Shown: positions 34,232 through 43,909 of the stretch, one piece after another | Layout of the letters: every line of letters begins with the position of its first letter | Position numbering within the stretch: the first letter of the stretch is position 1 | DNA from: an uncultured Siphonobacter sp. | Lineage (GTDB): Bacteria; Bacteroidota; Bacteroidia; Cytophagales; Spirosomataceae | NCBI GenBank assembly: GCA_913775095.1 | Contig: CAJYIW010000005.1 | Location: 124,001-188,000 of the forward strand | Reading direction: 5' to 3' | DNA length: 64,000 nucleotides | The notes under the pieces: model-generated | Databases searched by the model: none | Told to the model about the DNA's origin: nothing | The model's input: only the letters and a program-made list of their open reading frames with translations | Translations under genes and position numbers: made by a program

Positions 34232-34912
34232 TTATCCATTCTGATGCCAGATCACATCTTTTACCGCGGGAATGGCCTGGATTCGATGAATCAAAGGAAG
34301 TATGTCGTTCATTGCTTCAGAAGGCTTGAGTTTAAGGTAAATAACCTGATCTCTGGATTTTTTCTCCGTGCTTACATACGATACGGACATTCCTTTTTCC
34401 TGTAAAATCTGCTGAATGGCCGGTAACATTTCCTGACCCGTTTCGGCTTTGATCTTGATCAACTGATGACGACGACGGCTGAAGAATAATTTCTCGATGG
34501 GTTTGAGTCCCAAAAGAATGAAAATGACAATGGCCGTTGTTAAAAGAGCAGCAAAGTACATGCCTCCTCCCGCCGCCAGCCCCACGGCCGAGACGGTCCA
34601 GAGCCCCGCTGCCGTCGTCAAGCCACGAATGATTTCATTCCTCAGAAACAGGATCGTTCCGGCTCCAATGAACCCAATCCCGCTGACGACCTGAGCCGCC
34701 ACCCGCGAAGGATCCAGGGAGACGTGAGCCACGCCCCGAACGTCCTCAAATCCATACGTAGACACCATCATGGCCAGACAGGATCCTACGCAGACCATCA
34801 TGTGAGTGCGTAAGCCAGCGGCCCATTCTTTGCGTTCGCGTTCAAAGCCTACCAATCCGCCACAAAGAGCGGCCACGGCAATTCGTAATACTACGGTCGT
34901 CCAGTCAATCAT
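34232..34912 (-). CDS. MgtC/SapB family membrane protein
   Basis: A 226-aa inner-membrane protein with four to five helices in the first 140 residues. The MgtC core is seen in GGLVGFERERKEWAAGLRTHMMVCVGSCLAM, GIGFIGAGTILF and IIRGLTTAAGLWTVSAVGLAAG. A cytoplasmic C-terminal domain (about residues 145-226, IKIKAETGQEMLPAIQQILQ) resembles an ACT-like fold. MgtC proteins modulate Mg2+ and acid stress responses, and in Salmonella inhibit the F1Fo ATPase; free-living bacteria use them in Mg2+ limitation. The gene is single. It lies 84 nt from the hypothetical exported protein gene, which is on the same strand. Confidence 0.92.
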   Translation of the reverse strand: MIDWTTVVLRIAVAALCGGLVGFERERKEWAAGLRTHMMVCVGSCLAMMVSTYGFEDVRGVAHVSLDPSRVAAQVVSGIGFIGAGTILFLRNEIIRGLTTAAGLWTVSAVGLAAGGGMYFAALLTTAIVIFILLGLKPIEKLFFSRRRHQLIKIKAETGQEMLPAIQQILQEKGMSVSYVSTEKKSRDQVIYLKLKPSEAMNDILPLIHRIQAIPAVKDVIWHQNG

Positions 34913-35022
34913 CGCAGGTCAGATTTTTTAAAAAAATGGAAAAGATCAGACCAGTAACCGTCAATAATTCATTCTACTCTTCTTAAATACGGACAAGGAA
35001 AAAAAGGTTAACAGCAGTCATA

Positions 35023-35059
35023 AAAAAAAGACGCGAACCTTTCAGCCGCGTCTTTTTTT
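35023..35059. terminator. Terminator of the M28 peptidase gene
   Basis: A 13-bp stem AAAAAAAGACGCG/CGCGTCTTTTTTT, immediately downstream of the peptidase stop codon. It would work on both strands. Confidence 0.8.
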
Positions 35060-35066
35060 AGAACTG

Positions 35067-36710
35067 TTATTTTCTTACTTCGAAAAAGTCTCCCTTGTTC
35101 CAGGTGGGCCGGGCCGGGTTTTGAGCGATCTGGTAACTAACCAGAAAATTAACTTTCACATAAGTAACGCCGGCCGCCCATACGAATGAATCATTCAGGT
35201 TGTCCGACACCTTATGGTAGTTAGCATCCCGCCAGACCCTCACTTTCTCGGCCAGATTCAGGGCCGGATTGGCTTTCGCATACCCGTACTTGATATGCAG
35301 AGCCGGAATACCTGCCTTGACAAAATTATACTGATCACTCCGCACAAAACGCCCTTCGCTGGGATCGGGGTCGGGTTCCACCTGTAACTTCAACGCCTGA
35401 GCGGCGTTTTCTACGGCTTTCAGTAAACTGCTGTGTTCAGCCCCCAGCGGAGCCACGGACTCGAGCGGGGCCAGCAAGGTGGGCATATCGGTATTGATGT
35501 CTGCTACAATCTGTTTTTTGGGTACGGTTGGAAAGGCCGTAAAATAACCCGAGCCCAACAGACCCATTTCTTCGGCCGTGACCATCAGAAACAGTAAGGA
35601 GCGTTTAGGTTTTTCTTTCAGGCTGGCATACATGCGGGCAATTTCCAGGGCACAGGCTACTCCCGAAGCGTTGTCATGAGCACCGTTGTAAATCGAATCT
35701 CCGTTGACGGGTTTTCCCACGCCGAGGTGATCCAGGTGAGCGGAATGAATAACGTATTCTTTCTTCAGTTTGGCATCCGAACCTTCAATTTTTCCGATAA
35801 CGTTGTAGCTCAGCAAATTGGTAAACGTATTTTCGTAATGGCCTTTGACCTTACTCTTCAGCGATCGGCTGACGTATTCCCCACGCTCCAGTTTCTGCCA
35901 GAGTTCATCCAGAGCGATGTTTTCGGCCTGCATCAGTTGTTGTAAGGCCTGGACGGAAAGACCGCCGGCCACCTGAATTTTTCCACCCAGGGCCGCCGCC
36001 GAACTCACCCGCTGGCCTGAGCTGGACATGGAGGCATTGATCCCATTGAGGCTATAGTTCGTGGCCGAGGTTCTGAAAACGACCGGGCTGTTCGTGTAGT
36101 TACAAACCAGTACTCCGATGGCTCCGTGTTGGGCCGCAAAAGCTTGAGCCGTAGCGGGATAATTCAGGTGAAGTTTGACATTCGCGGCGGCATCTTCGGG
36201 AATCTTACGCAGAATGACCACGATTTTTCCCTTGACGTCGATGTTCCGGTAGTCCTCGAAGTTGATTTGCGGGGTATCAAAACCCGCCCCTACAAACACC
36301 AGCGGAGCGTTAAAATCTACGGATTCTTTTTCGGGATGCGGAGTCAGGACATAATCCACGCCCCACTGCAATGATTTCTGCTCACCGGAAGGTAAGGTCA
36401 GCGTCAGGGAAGTGGTCTGTGGATTAATCCTGGCGTTACGCAGGTACACTTCCTGAAGATACCCGCCCTTTTCTCCAGCGGGCTGTAAGCCCATTTTTTT
36501 GTACTGATCCACGACGTAATCAACGGCCGTTTTATAACCGGGATACCCGGCCTTACGACCCATTAACTTGTCGTCGGCCAGATACGCGACGTGGGCTTTA
36601 ATCCGGTTGGAATCAACACTGGAAAGGTCCTTTATAATAGATTCAGGAATCTGGGCGGAAGCCGTCAGCGAAAGAACGCAGCTGAACAGCCCAACGATTT
36701 TTTTAATCAT
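35067..36710 (-). CDS. M28 family zinc peptidase with PA domain, exported
   Basis: Secreted or periplasmic aminopeptidase-like enzyme, 547 aa. The start chosen, MIKKIVGLFSCVLSLTASAQ, gives a signal peptide; the frame extends 18 residues further upstream without a signal-like start. A protease-associated (PA) insert lies in the middle (about residues 140-250). The di-zinc site residues appear in HSAHLDHLGV (His), NGAHDNASGVACALE (Asp), TAEEMGLLGSGYF (Glu pair), and ALHIKYGYA (His). M28 peptidases remove N-terminal amino acids or cut similar substrates. A strong terminator follows and there is no co-transcribed neighbour. Confidence 0.92.
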   Translation of the reverse strand: MIKKIVGLFSCVLSLTASAQIPESIIKDLSSVDSNRIKAHVAYLADDKLMGRKAGYPGYKTAVDYVVDQYKKMGLQPAGEKGGYLQEVYLRNARINPQTTSLTLTLPSGEQKSLQWGVDYVLTPHPEKESVDFNAPLVFVGAGFDTPQINFEDYRNIDVKGKIVVILRKIPEDAAANVKLHLNYPATAQAFAAQHGAIGVLVCNYTNSPVVFRTSATNYSLNGINASMSSSGQRVSSAAALGGKIQVAGGLSVQALQQLMQAENIALDELWQKLERGEYVSRSLKSKVKGHYENTFTNLLSYNVIGKIEGSDAKLKKEYVIHSAHLDHLGVGKPVNGDSIYNGAHDNASGVACALEIARMYASLKEKPKRSLLFLMVTAEEMGLLGSGYFTAFPTVPKKQIVADINTDMPTLLAPLESVAPLGAEHSSLLKAVENAAQALKLQVEPDPDPSEGRFVRSDQYNFVKAGIPALHIKYGYAKANPALNLAEKVRVWRDANYHKVSDNLNDSFVWAAGVTYVKVNFLVSYQIAQNPARPTWNKGDFFEVRK

Positions 36711-36806
36711 GCGTGATAAAGTGCTCGAGTGGAAATCTGAATAAAGCGAAAAGGCAAGATACAAAAAGCAGATTTTTAAACCTGCGTTCGTTGGGCTGAT
36801 TTATAC

Positions 36807-37160
36807 TTATTCCTGTTCTATCAATGGATTTGCTGTACTATTTCTTTGTTTAGGATCATCGCCATATTCATTCGGACCATACTCTCCTTCTGCGAAAACC
36901 ATCCAGAAAATGTAAAATGGGATGATTTGATACCAGCCACTCTTTCCACGATCATGGCATCTTTTCGCTCCCTGGGCATAGAAAAACCAAGCCATGGGAA
37001 TACAAAGAATCAGATATAGCATAGAGCCCGCAGGGTTGTAATCCGTATTATTCAGCAATACCAGATTTAAAAAGAATGACAGACTCCACTGGATAAGAAG
37101 AGATAATCCGTATTCTGTCCTACGAATTCTGCCATTAAAAGAGAAGGGATTTTTGAACAT
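36807..37160 (-). CDS. DUF805 membrane protein
   Basis: Small membrane protein of 117 aa. The start chosen, MFKNPFSFNGRIRRTEYG, is the typical DUF805 N-terminus; the frame runs 16 residues further upstream but with poor fit. Three or four hydrophobic helices follow, with the conserved GAKRCHDRGKSGWYQIIPF loop and the end GPNEYGDDPKQR. Function is unknown; members are widespread small membrane proteins. It is somewhat more AT-rich than the neighbours. It follows the M28 gene's start region on the same strand with a modest gap upstream of that gene. Confidence 0.88.
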   Translation of the reverse strand: MFKNPFSFNGRIRRTEYGLSLLIQWSLSFFLNLVLLNNTDYNPAGSMLYLILCIPMAWFFYAQGAKRCHDRGKSGWYQIIPFYIFWMVFAEGEYGPNEYGDDPKQRNSTANPLIEQE

Positions 37161-37251
37161 GATAAAGGGGGGTATAAATAATAACAGGATTGTTACTATT
37201 TTCATCATCTATTCCCGCTTTGATCAAAAGGTTATCATCAATTCACAAAAA

Positions 37252-37284
37252 AAGCCGCCCGTCGTTCAGGACGACGGGCGGCTT
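37252..37284 (-). terminator. Terminator of the GT5 gene
   Basis: A 14-bp GC-rich stem AAGCCGCCCGTCGT/ACGACGGGCGGCTT with a 5-nt loop and a T run on the coding strand, 28 nt after the stop codon. Confidence 0.8.
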
Positions 37285-37311
37285 GCCTGTATAGGAGATC
37301 AACCCTTCCTG

Positions 37312-38121
37312 CTAGCTCATCAACTCCGTATAGAGTGAGTAAAACTTGTCTGACATTTCTTCCTGTTCTTCGGGTAATTCTACCTTCTTGTCAGGATTAT
37401 CGTTCAGAATCTGATTCACGCTTTCGCTGTAATCTTCTACGGCTTTAATAACCACATCGGCGTACTGAACTCCGATTTTAATAAAGCCGTCATAATCTAA
37501 AGAGCTTAAACTTAAAAGCATATCGTCATTAATGTCGAGTGCTTTTACTTTGTCGAGTAATTCTTCGGTAAATTTATAATTGAATGAATTATTATATACC
37601 GAGAATACTGACTTGGTATCCTTGAACATCGGATCTTTACGATACGTCGTTTTCAGATACAATGGAATCAGAGCCGTCATCCAGTCGTTGCAGTGAACGA
37701 TATCGGGCGACCAGCCTAATTTACGGACCGTTTCGATGACGCCTTTGCAAAAGAAAATGGCACGCTCGTCGTTATCTTCGTAGAATTTCTCATCTTTATC
37801 AAAGAACACTGATTTCCGGTGGAAATAGTCTTCATTATCAATAAAGTAGACCTGCAGTTTGGCACTTGGGACGGACGCTACTTTGATCACCAGCGGTTTT
37901 TCATCGTCGCCCACCGAAATATTGATTCCGGAGAGACGAACCACTTCATGAAGACGATTTTTACGCTCATTGATCAGTCCAAAACGGGGAACCAGTATTC
38001 GGATTTCCATGCCCCGCTCTTGCATAGCCTGGGGAAGTTTTCGCACGTATTCGGCAACGTCTGTGATTTGAAGAAAGGGATTGATCTCACTGGCAACGTA
38101 CAAAATCCGGAGTTTACTCAT
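37312..38121 (-). CDS. Glycogen/starch synthase N-terminal (GT5) domain protein
   Basis: The 269-aa product matches only the N-terminal starch-synthase catalytic domain of GlgA: KLRILYVASEINPFLQITDVAEYVRKLPQAM (with the KxGGL-like ADP-glucose loop replaced by QITDVA), EIRILVPRFG, YFIDNEDYFHRKS, and DIVHCNDWMTALIPLYLKT. The C-terminal GT-B half that normally binds ADP-glucose is absent, and the chain ends in an acidic tail EEQEEMSDKFYSLYTEL. Short GlgA-like proteins next to panC are a recurring arrangement in Bacteroidota as far as I recall. It may not be a complete glycosyltransferase; a regulatory or structural role is possible. It is divergent from panC. Confidence 0.85.
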   Translation of the reverse strand: MSKLRILYVASEINPFLQITDVAEYVRKLPQAMQERGMEIRILVPRFGLINERKNRLHEVVRLSGINISVGDDEKPLVIKVASVPSAKLQVYFIDNEDYFHRKSVFFDKDEKFYEDNDERAIFFCKGVIETVRKLGWSPDIVHCNDWMTALIPLYLKTTYRKDPMFKDTKSVFSVYNNSFNYKFTEELLDKVKALDINDDMLLSLSSLDYDGFIKIGVQYADVVIKAVEDYSESVNQILNDNPDKKVELPEEQEEMSDKFYSLYTELMS

Positions 38122-38170
38122 GGGGCTTCAAGAGTTTACGAAATGGGTAAGGATATTCCAAATTCGCTTG

Positions 38171-38178
38171 CAAAAATA
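38171..38178 (-). promoter_or_regulatory. Candidate -7 box for the GT5 gene
   Basis: CAAAAATA reads TATTTTTG on the coding strand, matching TAnnTTTG, about 50 nt before the ATG. The -33 region is not clear. Confidence 0.3.
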
Positions 38179-38337
38179 TAAAAAAAACGGCTAAAATCCA
38201 TGAATTAATTTAGAAAAAACTATACTTGCAAGTTTTTGGCGAACTGCACTTTTGGATTCCATTCGTCCGTTCACTACTTTATTGAACCTGACTCTCAGGA
38301 CTTCAGGCATACGCACTTTTGAAATTTATTGCAGTCC

Positions 38338-39177
38338 ATGCATCTCTTTACTACCCTCACGGAGTTACGTTCTTTTCTCTCCCGGCAGTCCTCATCCATC
38401 GGCTTTGTGCCCACCATGGGAGCTTTGCACGAAGGACATTTACAGTTAATCCGAAAAGCCAGAACCGAGAATGCTGTAGTCGTGTGCAGCATCTTTGTCA
38501 ATCCCATTCAGTTCAATAATGCGGACGATCTGGCCCGCTATCCCCGAACGCTGGAACAGGATATGGCTCTGCTGGAACCAGCGGGCTGTGACGTGGTTTT
38601 TGCCCCTTCTCCGGCGGAAATGTACCCTTCAGCTCCCGTGATGACGTTTGACTTTGGCCCGCTGGAACGGGTCCTGGAAGGAGCCTTCCGGCCCGGTCAC
38701 TTCAACGGCGTGGGCATTGTGGTTTCCAAACTTTTTCATTTGGTACAGCCCACCCGGGCCTACTTCGGGCAAAAAGACCTGCAGCAATGCCTCATCGTCC
38801 GCCGATTGATCAATGACCTGAGTTTCCCGATTGAGCTAATCATCGCTCCCACCGTACGGGAAACCGACGGGCTGGCGATGTCTTCCCGCAACCGCAACCT
38901 GACGGACGAAGAACGAGCTCTGGCTCCCTTCATTCAGTCGGAGTTACAGAAAGCGAAAGGGGCTTTAGAAGCGGGTCTGACCGTGCCACAGGTAAAAGCG
39001 GAGTTGATGAACGCCTTCGCGGGTCAGTCCGCCTTTCGTCTGGAGTACTTTGAAATTGCGGATATTGAGAATCTGCTTCCGCTGGAAGAATATAAAGCCG
39101 GTGAGCCCGCCGCTTTATGCCTGGCGGCTCACTTGGGCAAGGTTCGTTTGATTGATAATCTATTACTAAACGCCTAA
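38338..39177 (+). CDS. panC: Pantothenate synthetase (pantoate--beta-alanine ligase)
   Basis: Joins pantoate and beta-alanine with ATP to make pantothenate, the precursor of coenzyme A. Its 279 aa are normal. The nucleotidyltransferase HIGH-like motif is in GFVPTMGALHEGHLQLI, FVNPIQFNNADDLARYPR is the pantoate-contacting region, the central FRPGHFNGVGIVVSKLFHLV and YFGQKDLQQ are conserved, and MSSRN is the KMSKS-like loop. The start at the ATG (MHLFTTLTEL) is preferred to a TTG nine bases upstream. Its beta-alanine comes from panD at about 50.5 kb, which is not adjacent here. Confidence 0.97.
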   Translation: MHLFTTLTELRSFLSRQSSSIGFVPTMGALHEGHLQLIRKARTENAVVVCSIFVNPIQFNNADDLARYPRTLEQDMALLEPAGCDVVFAPSPAEMYPSAPVMTFDFGPLERVLEGAFRPGHFNGVGIVVSKLFHLVQPTRAYFGQKDLQQCLIVRRLINDLSFPIELIIAPTVRETDGLAMSSRNRNLTDEERALAPFIQSELQKAKGALEAGLTVPQVKAELMNAFAGQSAFRLEYFEIADIENLLPLEEYKAGEPAALCLAAHLGKVRLIDNLLLNA

Positions 39178-39220
39178 AAGTTAAGAAGCCCGACGGTATC
39201 GTCGGGCTTCTTAACTTTTA
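39175..39220. terminator. Terminator of panC, overlapping its stop codon
   Basis: A perfect 20-bp stem beginning with the TAA stop (TAAAAGTTAAGAAGCCCGAC and its complement) and a 6-nt loop. It also faces the convergent SusD gene and can serve both. Confidence 0.85.
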
Positions 39221-39254
39221 ACCATCTGAATTTTCGAGTTACCTTCTCGTTCCG

Positions 39255-40715
39255 TTATTTGGCAAACCAGAGTTTCATCTTCTTATCATTCGATCCGCCC
39301 TGCCGTTTCAGAGCTTCGTTGAAATTGGTATAGTTCAGCGACTCTTCCGAGCCCGGATAAGGCAATCGCGTGGGAATAACCCCTCCATTTGTGTTCAGAG
39401 CCGGAGCCGTCAGTACGGGAATTCCCGTCCGGCGGTATTCCGTCCAGGCCTCAACGCCCTGACCGTATAAGGCAATCCATTTTTGCTCCATCAGTTGCGT
39501 ATACCCCGTTGCTCCGCTTTTAAAAGCATTCGCCGTCAGATACGCGTCTGAAGCCGTTAGCCCATACTGAGCATGAGAAGCTTTGATGGCGTCATTATAC
39601 AGGCTAGCCGCAGATCCTGCCGCCGTAATGCCTTTGTAAGCAAATTCAGCTTTGATAAACAACAGTTCGGCATAACTCATGATGACACCGGGGGCCGTAG
39701 CCGCTACGAAGTAATTCCCCACTTTTGATGTCTTCGATAAGCCCAGAGCATTCGCATCCGACGCAGACAAGCCGTTAGGAACACCTTTAAAATCGCCCCC
39801 GTCGGCGGGAGTATTAGCATAAATTGCCAGACGGGTATCTTCCAGAGCTTTCAGTTTGTTAATCATCGTTGCACTAACCCGGTGATCATCCCGCGTTTTG
39901 CGGTTTTCGTTCACGGGGTTATTACTGGGGGCCGCATTGAGATAAACTAACTGAACGTTATCTGCATTAGAAGCCAGTACGGGATACTTCGCTGAATCTT
40001 TCAGAATTCGTTCAATCTCGGCAGTGACGTTAATCGGAGCGTCGGCTTTTCCCAGCATTCGGTTCAGAATCCGTAAGCTCTGGGAATTGGCAAATTTTTT
40101 CCATTTCGTCAGATCGCCATTAAACAGAATATCGCCGGTAATGGCTTTGGATTTATCGCTGACATCAATCATCTCTCCCGCCGTTTTCAGTTCCGCCACC
40201 AAAGCCGCGTAAATATCCTTCTGGGCATCGTATTTGGGCTGAAGAACGCCTTCCATGCCTTTAACCGCATCCGAATACGGCACATCGCCGTAGACATCGG
40301 TCAGCAAGGTAAAGACCCAGCTGCGAAGAATGGTCGCTACGGCCTGATAGTTGGTGTTACCTGTTTCCTGAGCAATTTTATTGATTCGCTGGTAATCGGC
40401 GATGGCCTCGATGTAGAAGTTACTCCATCCGGCATTAGCTACGTCGTTGGAAGTGGTATACTGATCCACATCCGTATACTGAATCCGGGCCCAGTGCTGG
40501 GATACCAGGTTCCCCACGTCCATTCCCAGCGAGCCACCCCAGTAGGCATCGACGGCGGTCTGGATTCCGTGAGGCAGAAACAGCTCTGCCGAAGCCGTCA
40601 CCGGATTATTGGGATTGGTATTGATTTCATCAAATTTACCCGTACAGGCAGATAATCCCGCCAATACAAACGCCAGTACGGCTTTAGTTCGGAATGAATA
40701 GAACGTACGCTTCAT
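39255..40715 (-). CDS. SusD/RagB-type nutrient-binding lipoprotein (pair 2)
   Basis: Surface lipoprotein of 486 aa with lipobox LSAC (Cys24) and mature start TGKFDEINTNPNNP. It has the same conserved segments as the pair 1 SusD: QHWARIQYTDVDQYTT, VLQPKYDAQKDIYAAL, KKFANSQSLRILNRM and ENRKTRDDHRVSATM, placing it in the SusD-like_2 group. It lies 14 nt downstream of its SusC, so the two are one transcription unit. No degradative enzyme is adjacent. The two pairs in this window are paralogues, probably with different ligands. Confidence 0.93.
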   Translation of the reverse strand: MKRTFYSFRTKAVLAFVLAGLSACTGKFDEINTNPNNPVTASAELFLPHGIQTAVDAYWGGSLGMDVGNLVSQHWARIQYTDVDQYTTSNDVANAGWSNFYIEAIADYQRINKIAQETGNTNYQAVATILRSWVFTLLTDVYGDVPYSDAVKGMEGVLQPKYDAQKDIYAALVAELKTAGEMIDVSDKSKAITGDILFNGDLTKWKKFANSQSLRILNRMLGKADAPINVTAEIERILKDSAKYPVLASNADNVQLVYLNAAPSNNPVNENRKTRDDHRVSATMINKLKALEDTRLAIYANTPADGGDFKGVPNGLSASDANALGLSKTSKVGNYFVAATAPGVIMSYAELLFIKAEFAYKGITAAGSAASLYNDAIKASHAQYGLTASDAYLTANAFKSGATGYTQLMEQKWIALYGQGVEAWTEYRRTGIPVLTAPALNTNGGVIPTRLPYPGSEESLNYTNFNEALKRQGGSNDKKMKLWFAK

Positions 40716-40729
40716 GTCTTTAGGGAATA

Positions 40730-43700
40730 TTACAGGTTCAGGCTAATATTAAAACCAATGGATCGAGTGGTAGGAATCTGGCCGTTTTCGATTCCCTGCA
40801 GGTTTCCATCGTTATAATAGCTGGTTTCGGGATCAATGTGCGGAATGTTGCTGTGCAACAGAGCCAGGTTACGGCCTACGGCCGAGAGCGTGATGTCACG
40901 GAAAGGCAGGCGTTTGAACACTTTGCCGGGGAAGACGTACGTCAGGCGTACTTCGCGAAGCTTCACGTACGTACCGTCAAAAATAGTCTCTTCGTTATTG
41001 GTCAGCAGGTAATACTTATGATGCCATTCTTCGGAAGAAATGTTTTTGGTGTTTGGCACGTATTCGGGGTTAGCCGCCGTACCTGCATTTACCACGCCCG
41101 CTCCGACAATACCCGTTTCCCGGCCCAGGGTCGTTTCTTTCAGTACGCCCGTGTACCGACCAATGTTGATGGTTTGCGAGAAGATATCACCGCCCTGTTT
41201 CATGTCAATCAACGTGCTGAGCGAGAGATTTTTGTAAGTAAACGTGTTTTGCAATCCACCAATCCATTTCGGCGTGAAGTTACCCAGTACCCGGCGAACG
41301 GGATCAATCACGGGATAGCCACTCTGGTCATACACAATCTGTTCGTCGGGGGCCCGCATGAATCCCTGACCGAAGAAAGTTCCGTACGGCTGACCTACGC
41401 GGGCTTCCACGCCCATACCGCGAACGGTTCCTAAAGTATACGTAGTTAAGCCCTGAGCTAATTCGACCACTTTGTTCTGGTTACGAGCCCAGTTCAGAGC
41501 CACGTCCCATTTGAAGCTGCTGGTTTTAACGGCGGTTCCGGTCAACTGAATTTCAATACCCCGGTTTTGCAGACGGCCCGCATTTAACAACTTCGAAAAG
41601 AAGCCCGTTGCATTAGACACGTCTACTTTCAGAATCTGGTTATAGGATTGTTTGTCGTAATAGGTCAGATCCAGCCCGAGGCGATTGTTGAAGAATTTCA
41701 GGTCTGCTCCTACTTCGTACGAGCTGGTTAATTCCGGTTTCAGTTCAGCGTTTAACAGACCGTTACTTTCTTTCAGCGAAGCCAGACTACCCCAGGCATT
41801 GGCGTATTCATAAGTTTGCATCAGGTTGTAAGGATCCGTATCATTCCCTACCCGGGCAATACCCGCCCGCACCTTCGCAAATGAAAGCACTGACGAATGC
41901 ATGTTGAACATATCGGACAACACCGCACTGACCGCCGCGGAGGGATAGAAGTAGGAACGGTTATGGGCAGGCAGGGCACTCGACCAGTCGTTACGGGCCG
42001 TTACGTCTACGAATAAATAATTCCGGAAACCGATGTTCGCCGAGGCGTACAGACTGTTCACCACTTTCTCGCTAATGGAGTTTTCGGTTACCGGACGCAA
42101 ACGGGAGTTACCCATGTTCCAGACGCGGGGAATGGCCAGCTCGGCAGCGGACATGTAATCCCGCTGATAGAAATTGCGGCGGTGGTTCCCCCCGATATTT
42201 GCCGTAATATCAAAGTCTTTGATTTTGTGCGTGGCGTTCAGCAGGAAATCTGAATTGGATTCCTGAACGAAGATTTGCTCTTCATTATAACCGTCGAAGA
42301 GATTGGAAGTCCGGGCCGCATTTTTCGTCTTCCGGCGATCGGCGTAGAAATCTGTTCCGGTACGAGCCATCAGCGATAGCCAGTTATTGAATTTATACGT
42401 AGCGGCGATATTCCCGTACAGGCGATCTTTTTCATTTTCCCGCTTGCTGTTCGCCAGCTGGTAATACGGATTCGTCCAGTAGTTATAGTTCCAGTTATTC
42501 TGATAAATGCTGCCCGGAGCCGTGTAATTTTTCAGGCTTTCCATATTTACCTGACGACCAAACCAGATGTAATACAGACCCCAGTTGGTGCGGTTATCGC
42601 TTCCGTCTTTGACGTAGTTACCCGTTGCCCGGATGTTCAGCTTAGGCGTCAGATTCCAGCCCGCGTTCAGGGAGATGGTTTTACGCTTGTAATCCGTAAA
42701 AGGCAGAATACCGGATTGATTCAGATCCGTCAGGGAAAGCCGGAAATCCCCCTTATCACTGGCTCCCGTCAGCGATACGTTATTGGTGTAGGTTCGACCC
42801 GTTTCAAAGAATTGCTTAACATTATCGGGATGAGCGACCCAGGGCGTAGCCGTGCGAACGCCGTTTACGACGGGCGAATCAAATTGCTCGATCAGCTGGC
42901 CGTCGAGGCGTGGCCCCCAGCTTTCATCGACTCCATCGTTTACGCCTGCTCCGCGGCCATCCACGAACCGGAACAATCCTTTGGCTCCCTGTCCGTATTC
43001 ATTTTGCCACTCAGGCAGTCGAAATGGCGTATCAAAGCTGGTATTTGAGTTGACCGAAATGCCAATGCCTTTCGTTCCTTTTCCGCTTTTCATGGTGATC
43101 AGTACAACGCCGTTCGCTCCGCGTGATCCATACAAAGCCGCCGCACTGGGGCCTTTCAGAACGCTCATCGTTTCAATATCGTCGGGGTTCAGAGCCCCGG
43201 CACCATTTCCATAATCTACTCCCGTGCCTGAACCGTAGTTACTGTTGTCGATCGGAACACCGTCTACTACGAACAAAGGCTGATTATTACTACCAATTGA
43301 GTTGGCTCCGCGAATCAGCATCCGGGAGGAGGCTCCGGGAGCACCGTTGGAGTTCGTAACCTGAACCCCGGCAATTTTACCCGAAAGAGCATTAACGAGG
43401 TTGGTTTCCCGAGCCTGAGTCAGTTGCTTGCCACCAATTTCCTGCACGGAATAACCCAGGGCTTTTTTCTCTCGCGTAATTCCCAAAGCCGTTACCACTA
43501 CTTCACTCAGATTACCCGCAGTGACCTGTAAGGGGACATTCAGCTCGCTTTCATTAGCCAGATTGATTTCCTTGGTAATGAATCCTACGTAACTAAAAAT
43601 CAGAACGGTTCCCGATGCCGCACTAATCTGATACTCTCCGTTGCCGTTCGTGGTGGTTCCTTTTGCCGTTCCCTTCACCGAGATCGAAACCCCGGGCAGT

Positions 43701-43813
43701 GGCTGTCCATCCTCCGAAGAGGTAACGACCCCCTTCAGCGGCCGCTCCTGAGCGGACACTTGCAGCCCAATACTCAACAGTAGAAATAGTAGAAAAGATA
43801 CACGTTTCATCAT
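40730..43813 (-). CDS. SusC/RagA-type TonB-linked outer-membrane transporter (pair 2)
   Basis: TonB-dependent importer of 1,027 aa with a signal peptide (MMKRVSFLLFLLLSIGLQVSA), a CarboxypepD_reg-like domain (GVVTSSEDGQPLPGVSISVKG), the segment VVTALGITREKKALGYSVQEI also present in the pair 1 SusC, a plug (VDGVPIDNSNYG, LKGPSAAALYGSRGANGVV), and a barrel ending GFNISLNL. The gene is preceded by a leader that shares about 35 nt with the translation start region of the first SusC but here opens a short 14-codon frame. Upstream is a long AT-rich control region. Confidence 0.94.
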   Translation of the reverse strand: MMKRVSFLLFLLLSIGLQVSAQERPLKGVVTSSEDGQPLPGVSISVKGTAKGTTTNGNGEYQISAASGTVLIFSYVGFITKEINLANESELNVPLQVTAGNLSEVVVTALGITREKKALGYSVQEIGGKQLTQARETNLVNALSGKIAGVQVTNSNGAPGASSRMLIRGANSIGSNNQPLFVVDGVPIDNSNYGSGTGVDYGNGAGALNPDDIETMSVLKGPSAAALYGSRGANGVVLITMKSGKGTKGIGISVNSNTSFDTPFRLPEWQNEYGQGAKGLFRFVDGRGAGVNDGVDESWGPRLDGQLIEQFDSPVVNGVRTATPWVAHPDNVKQFFETGRTYTNNVSLTGASDKGDFRLSLTDLNQSGILPFTDYKRKTISLNAGWNLTPKLNIRATGNYVKDGSDNRTNWGLYYIWFGRQVNMESLKNYTAPGSIYQNNWNYNYWTNPYYQLANSKRENEKDRLYGNIAATYKFNNWLSLMARTGTDFYADRRKTKNAARTSNLFDGYNEEQIFVQESNSDFLLNATHKIKDFDITANIGGNHRRNFYQRDYMSAAELAIPRVWNMGNSRLRPVTENSISEKVVNSLYASANIGFRNYLFVDVTARNDWSSALPAHNRSYFYPSAAVSAVLSDMFNMHSSVLSFAKVRAGIARVGNDTDPYNLMQTYEYANAWGSLASLKESNGLLNAELKPELTSSYEVGADLKFFNNRLGLDLTYYDKQSYNQILKVDVSNATGFFSKLLNAGRLQNRGIEIQLTGTAVKTSSFKWDVALNWARNQNKVVELAQGLTTYTLGTVRGMGVEARVGQPYGTFFGQGFMRAPDEQIVYDQSGYPVIDPVRRVLGNFTPKWIGGLQNTFTYKNLSLSTLIDMKQGGDIFSQTINIGRYTGVLKETTLGRETGIVGAGVVNAGTAANPEYVPNTKNISSEEWHHKYYLLTNNEETIFDGTYVKLREVRLTYVFPGKVFKRLPFRDITLSAVGRNLALLHSNIPHIDPETSYYNDGNLQGIENGQIPTTRSIGFNISLNL

Positions 43814-43909
43814 GGTGTATGCGACACGTTTGAAGTGGAAAATGAGGAGTCAGCCTGCCCCTTGAATGAGAGGCAGAGTCAGGAATAGAAAATGAAACAG
43901 GGGGTACGA

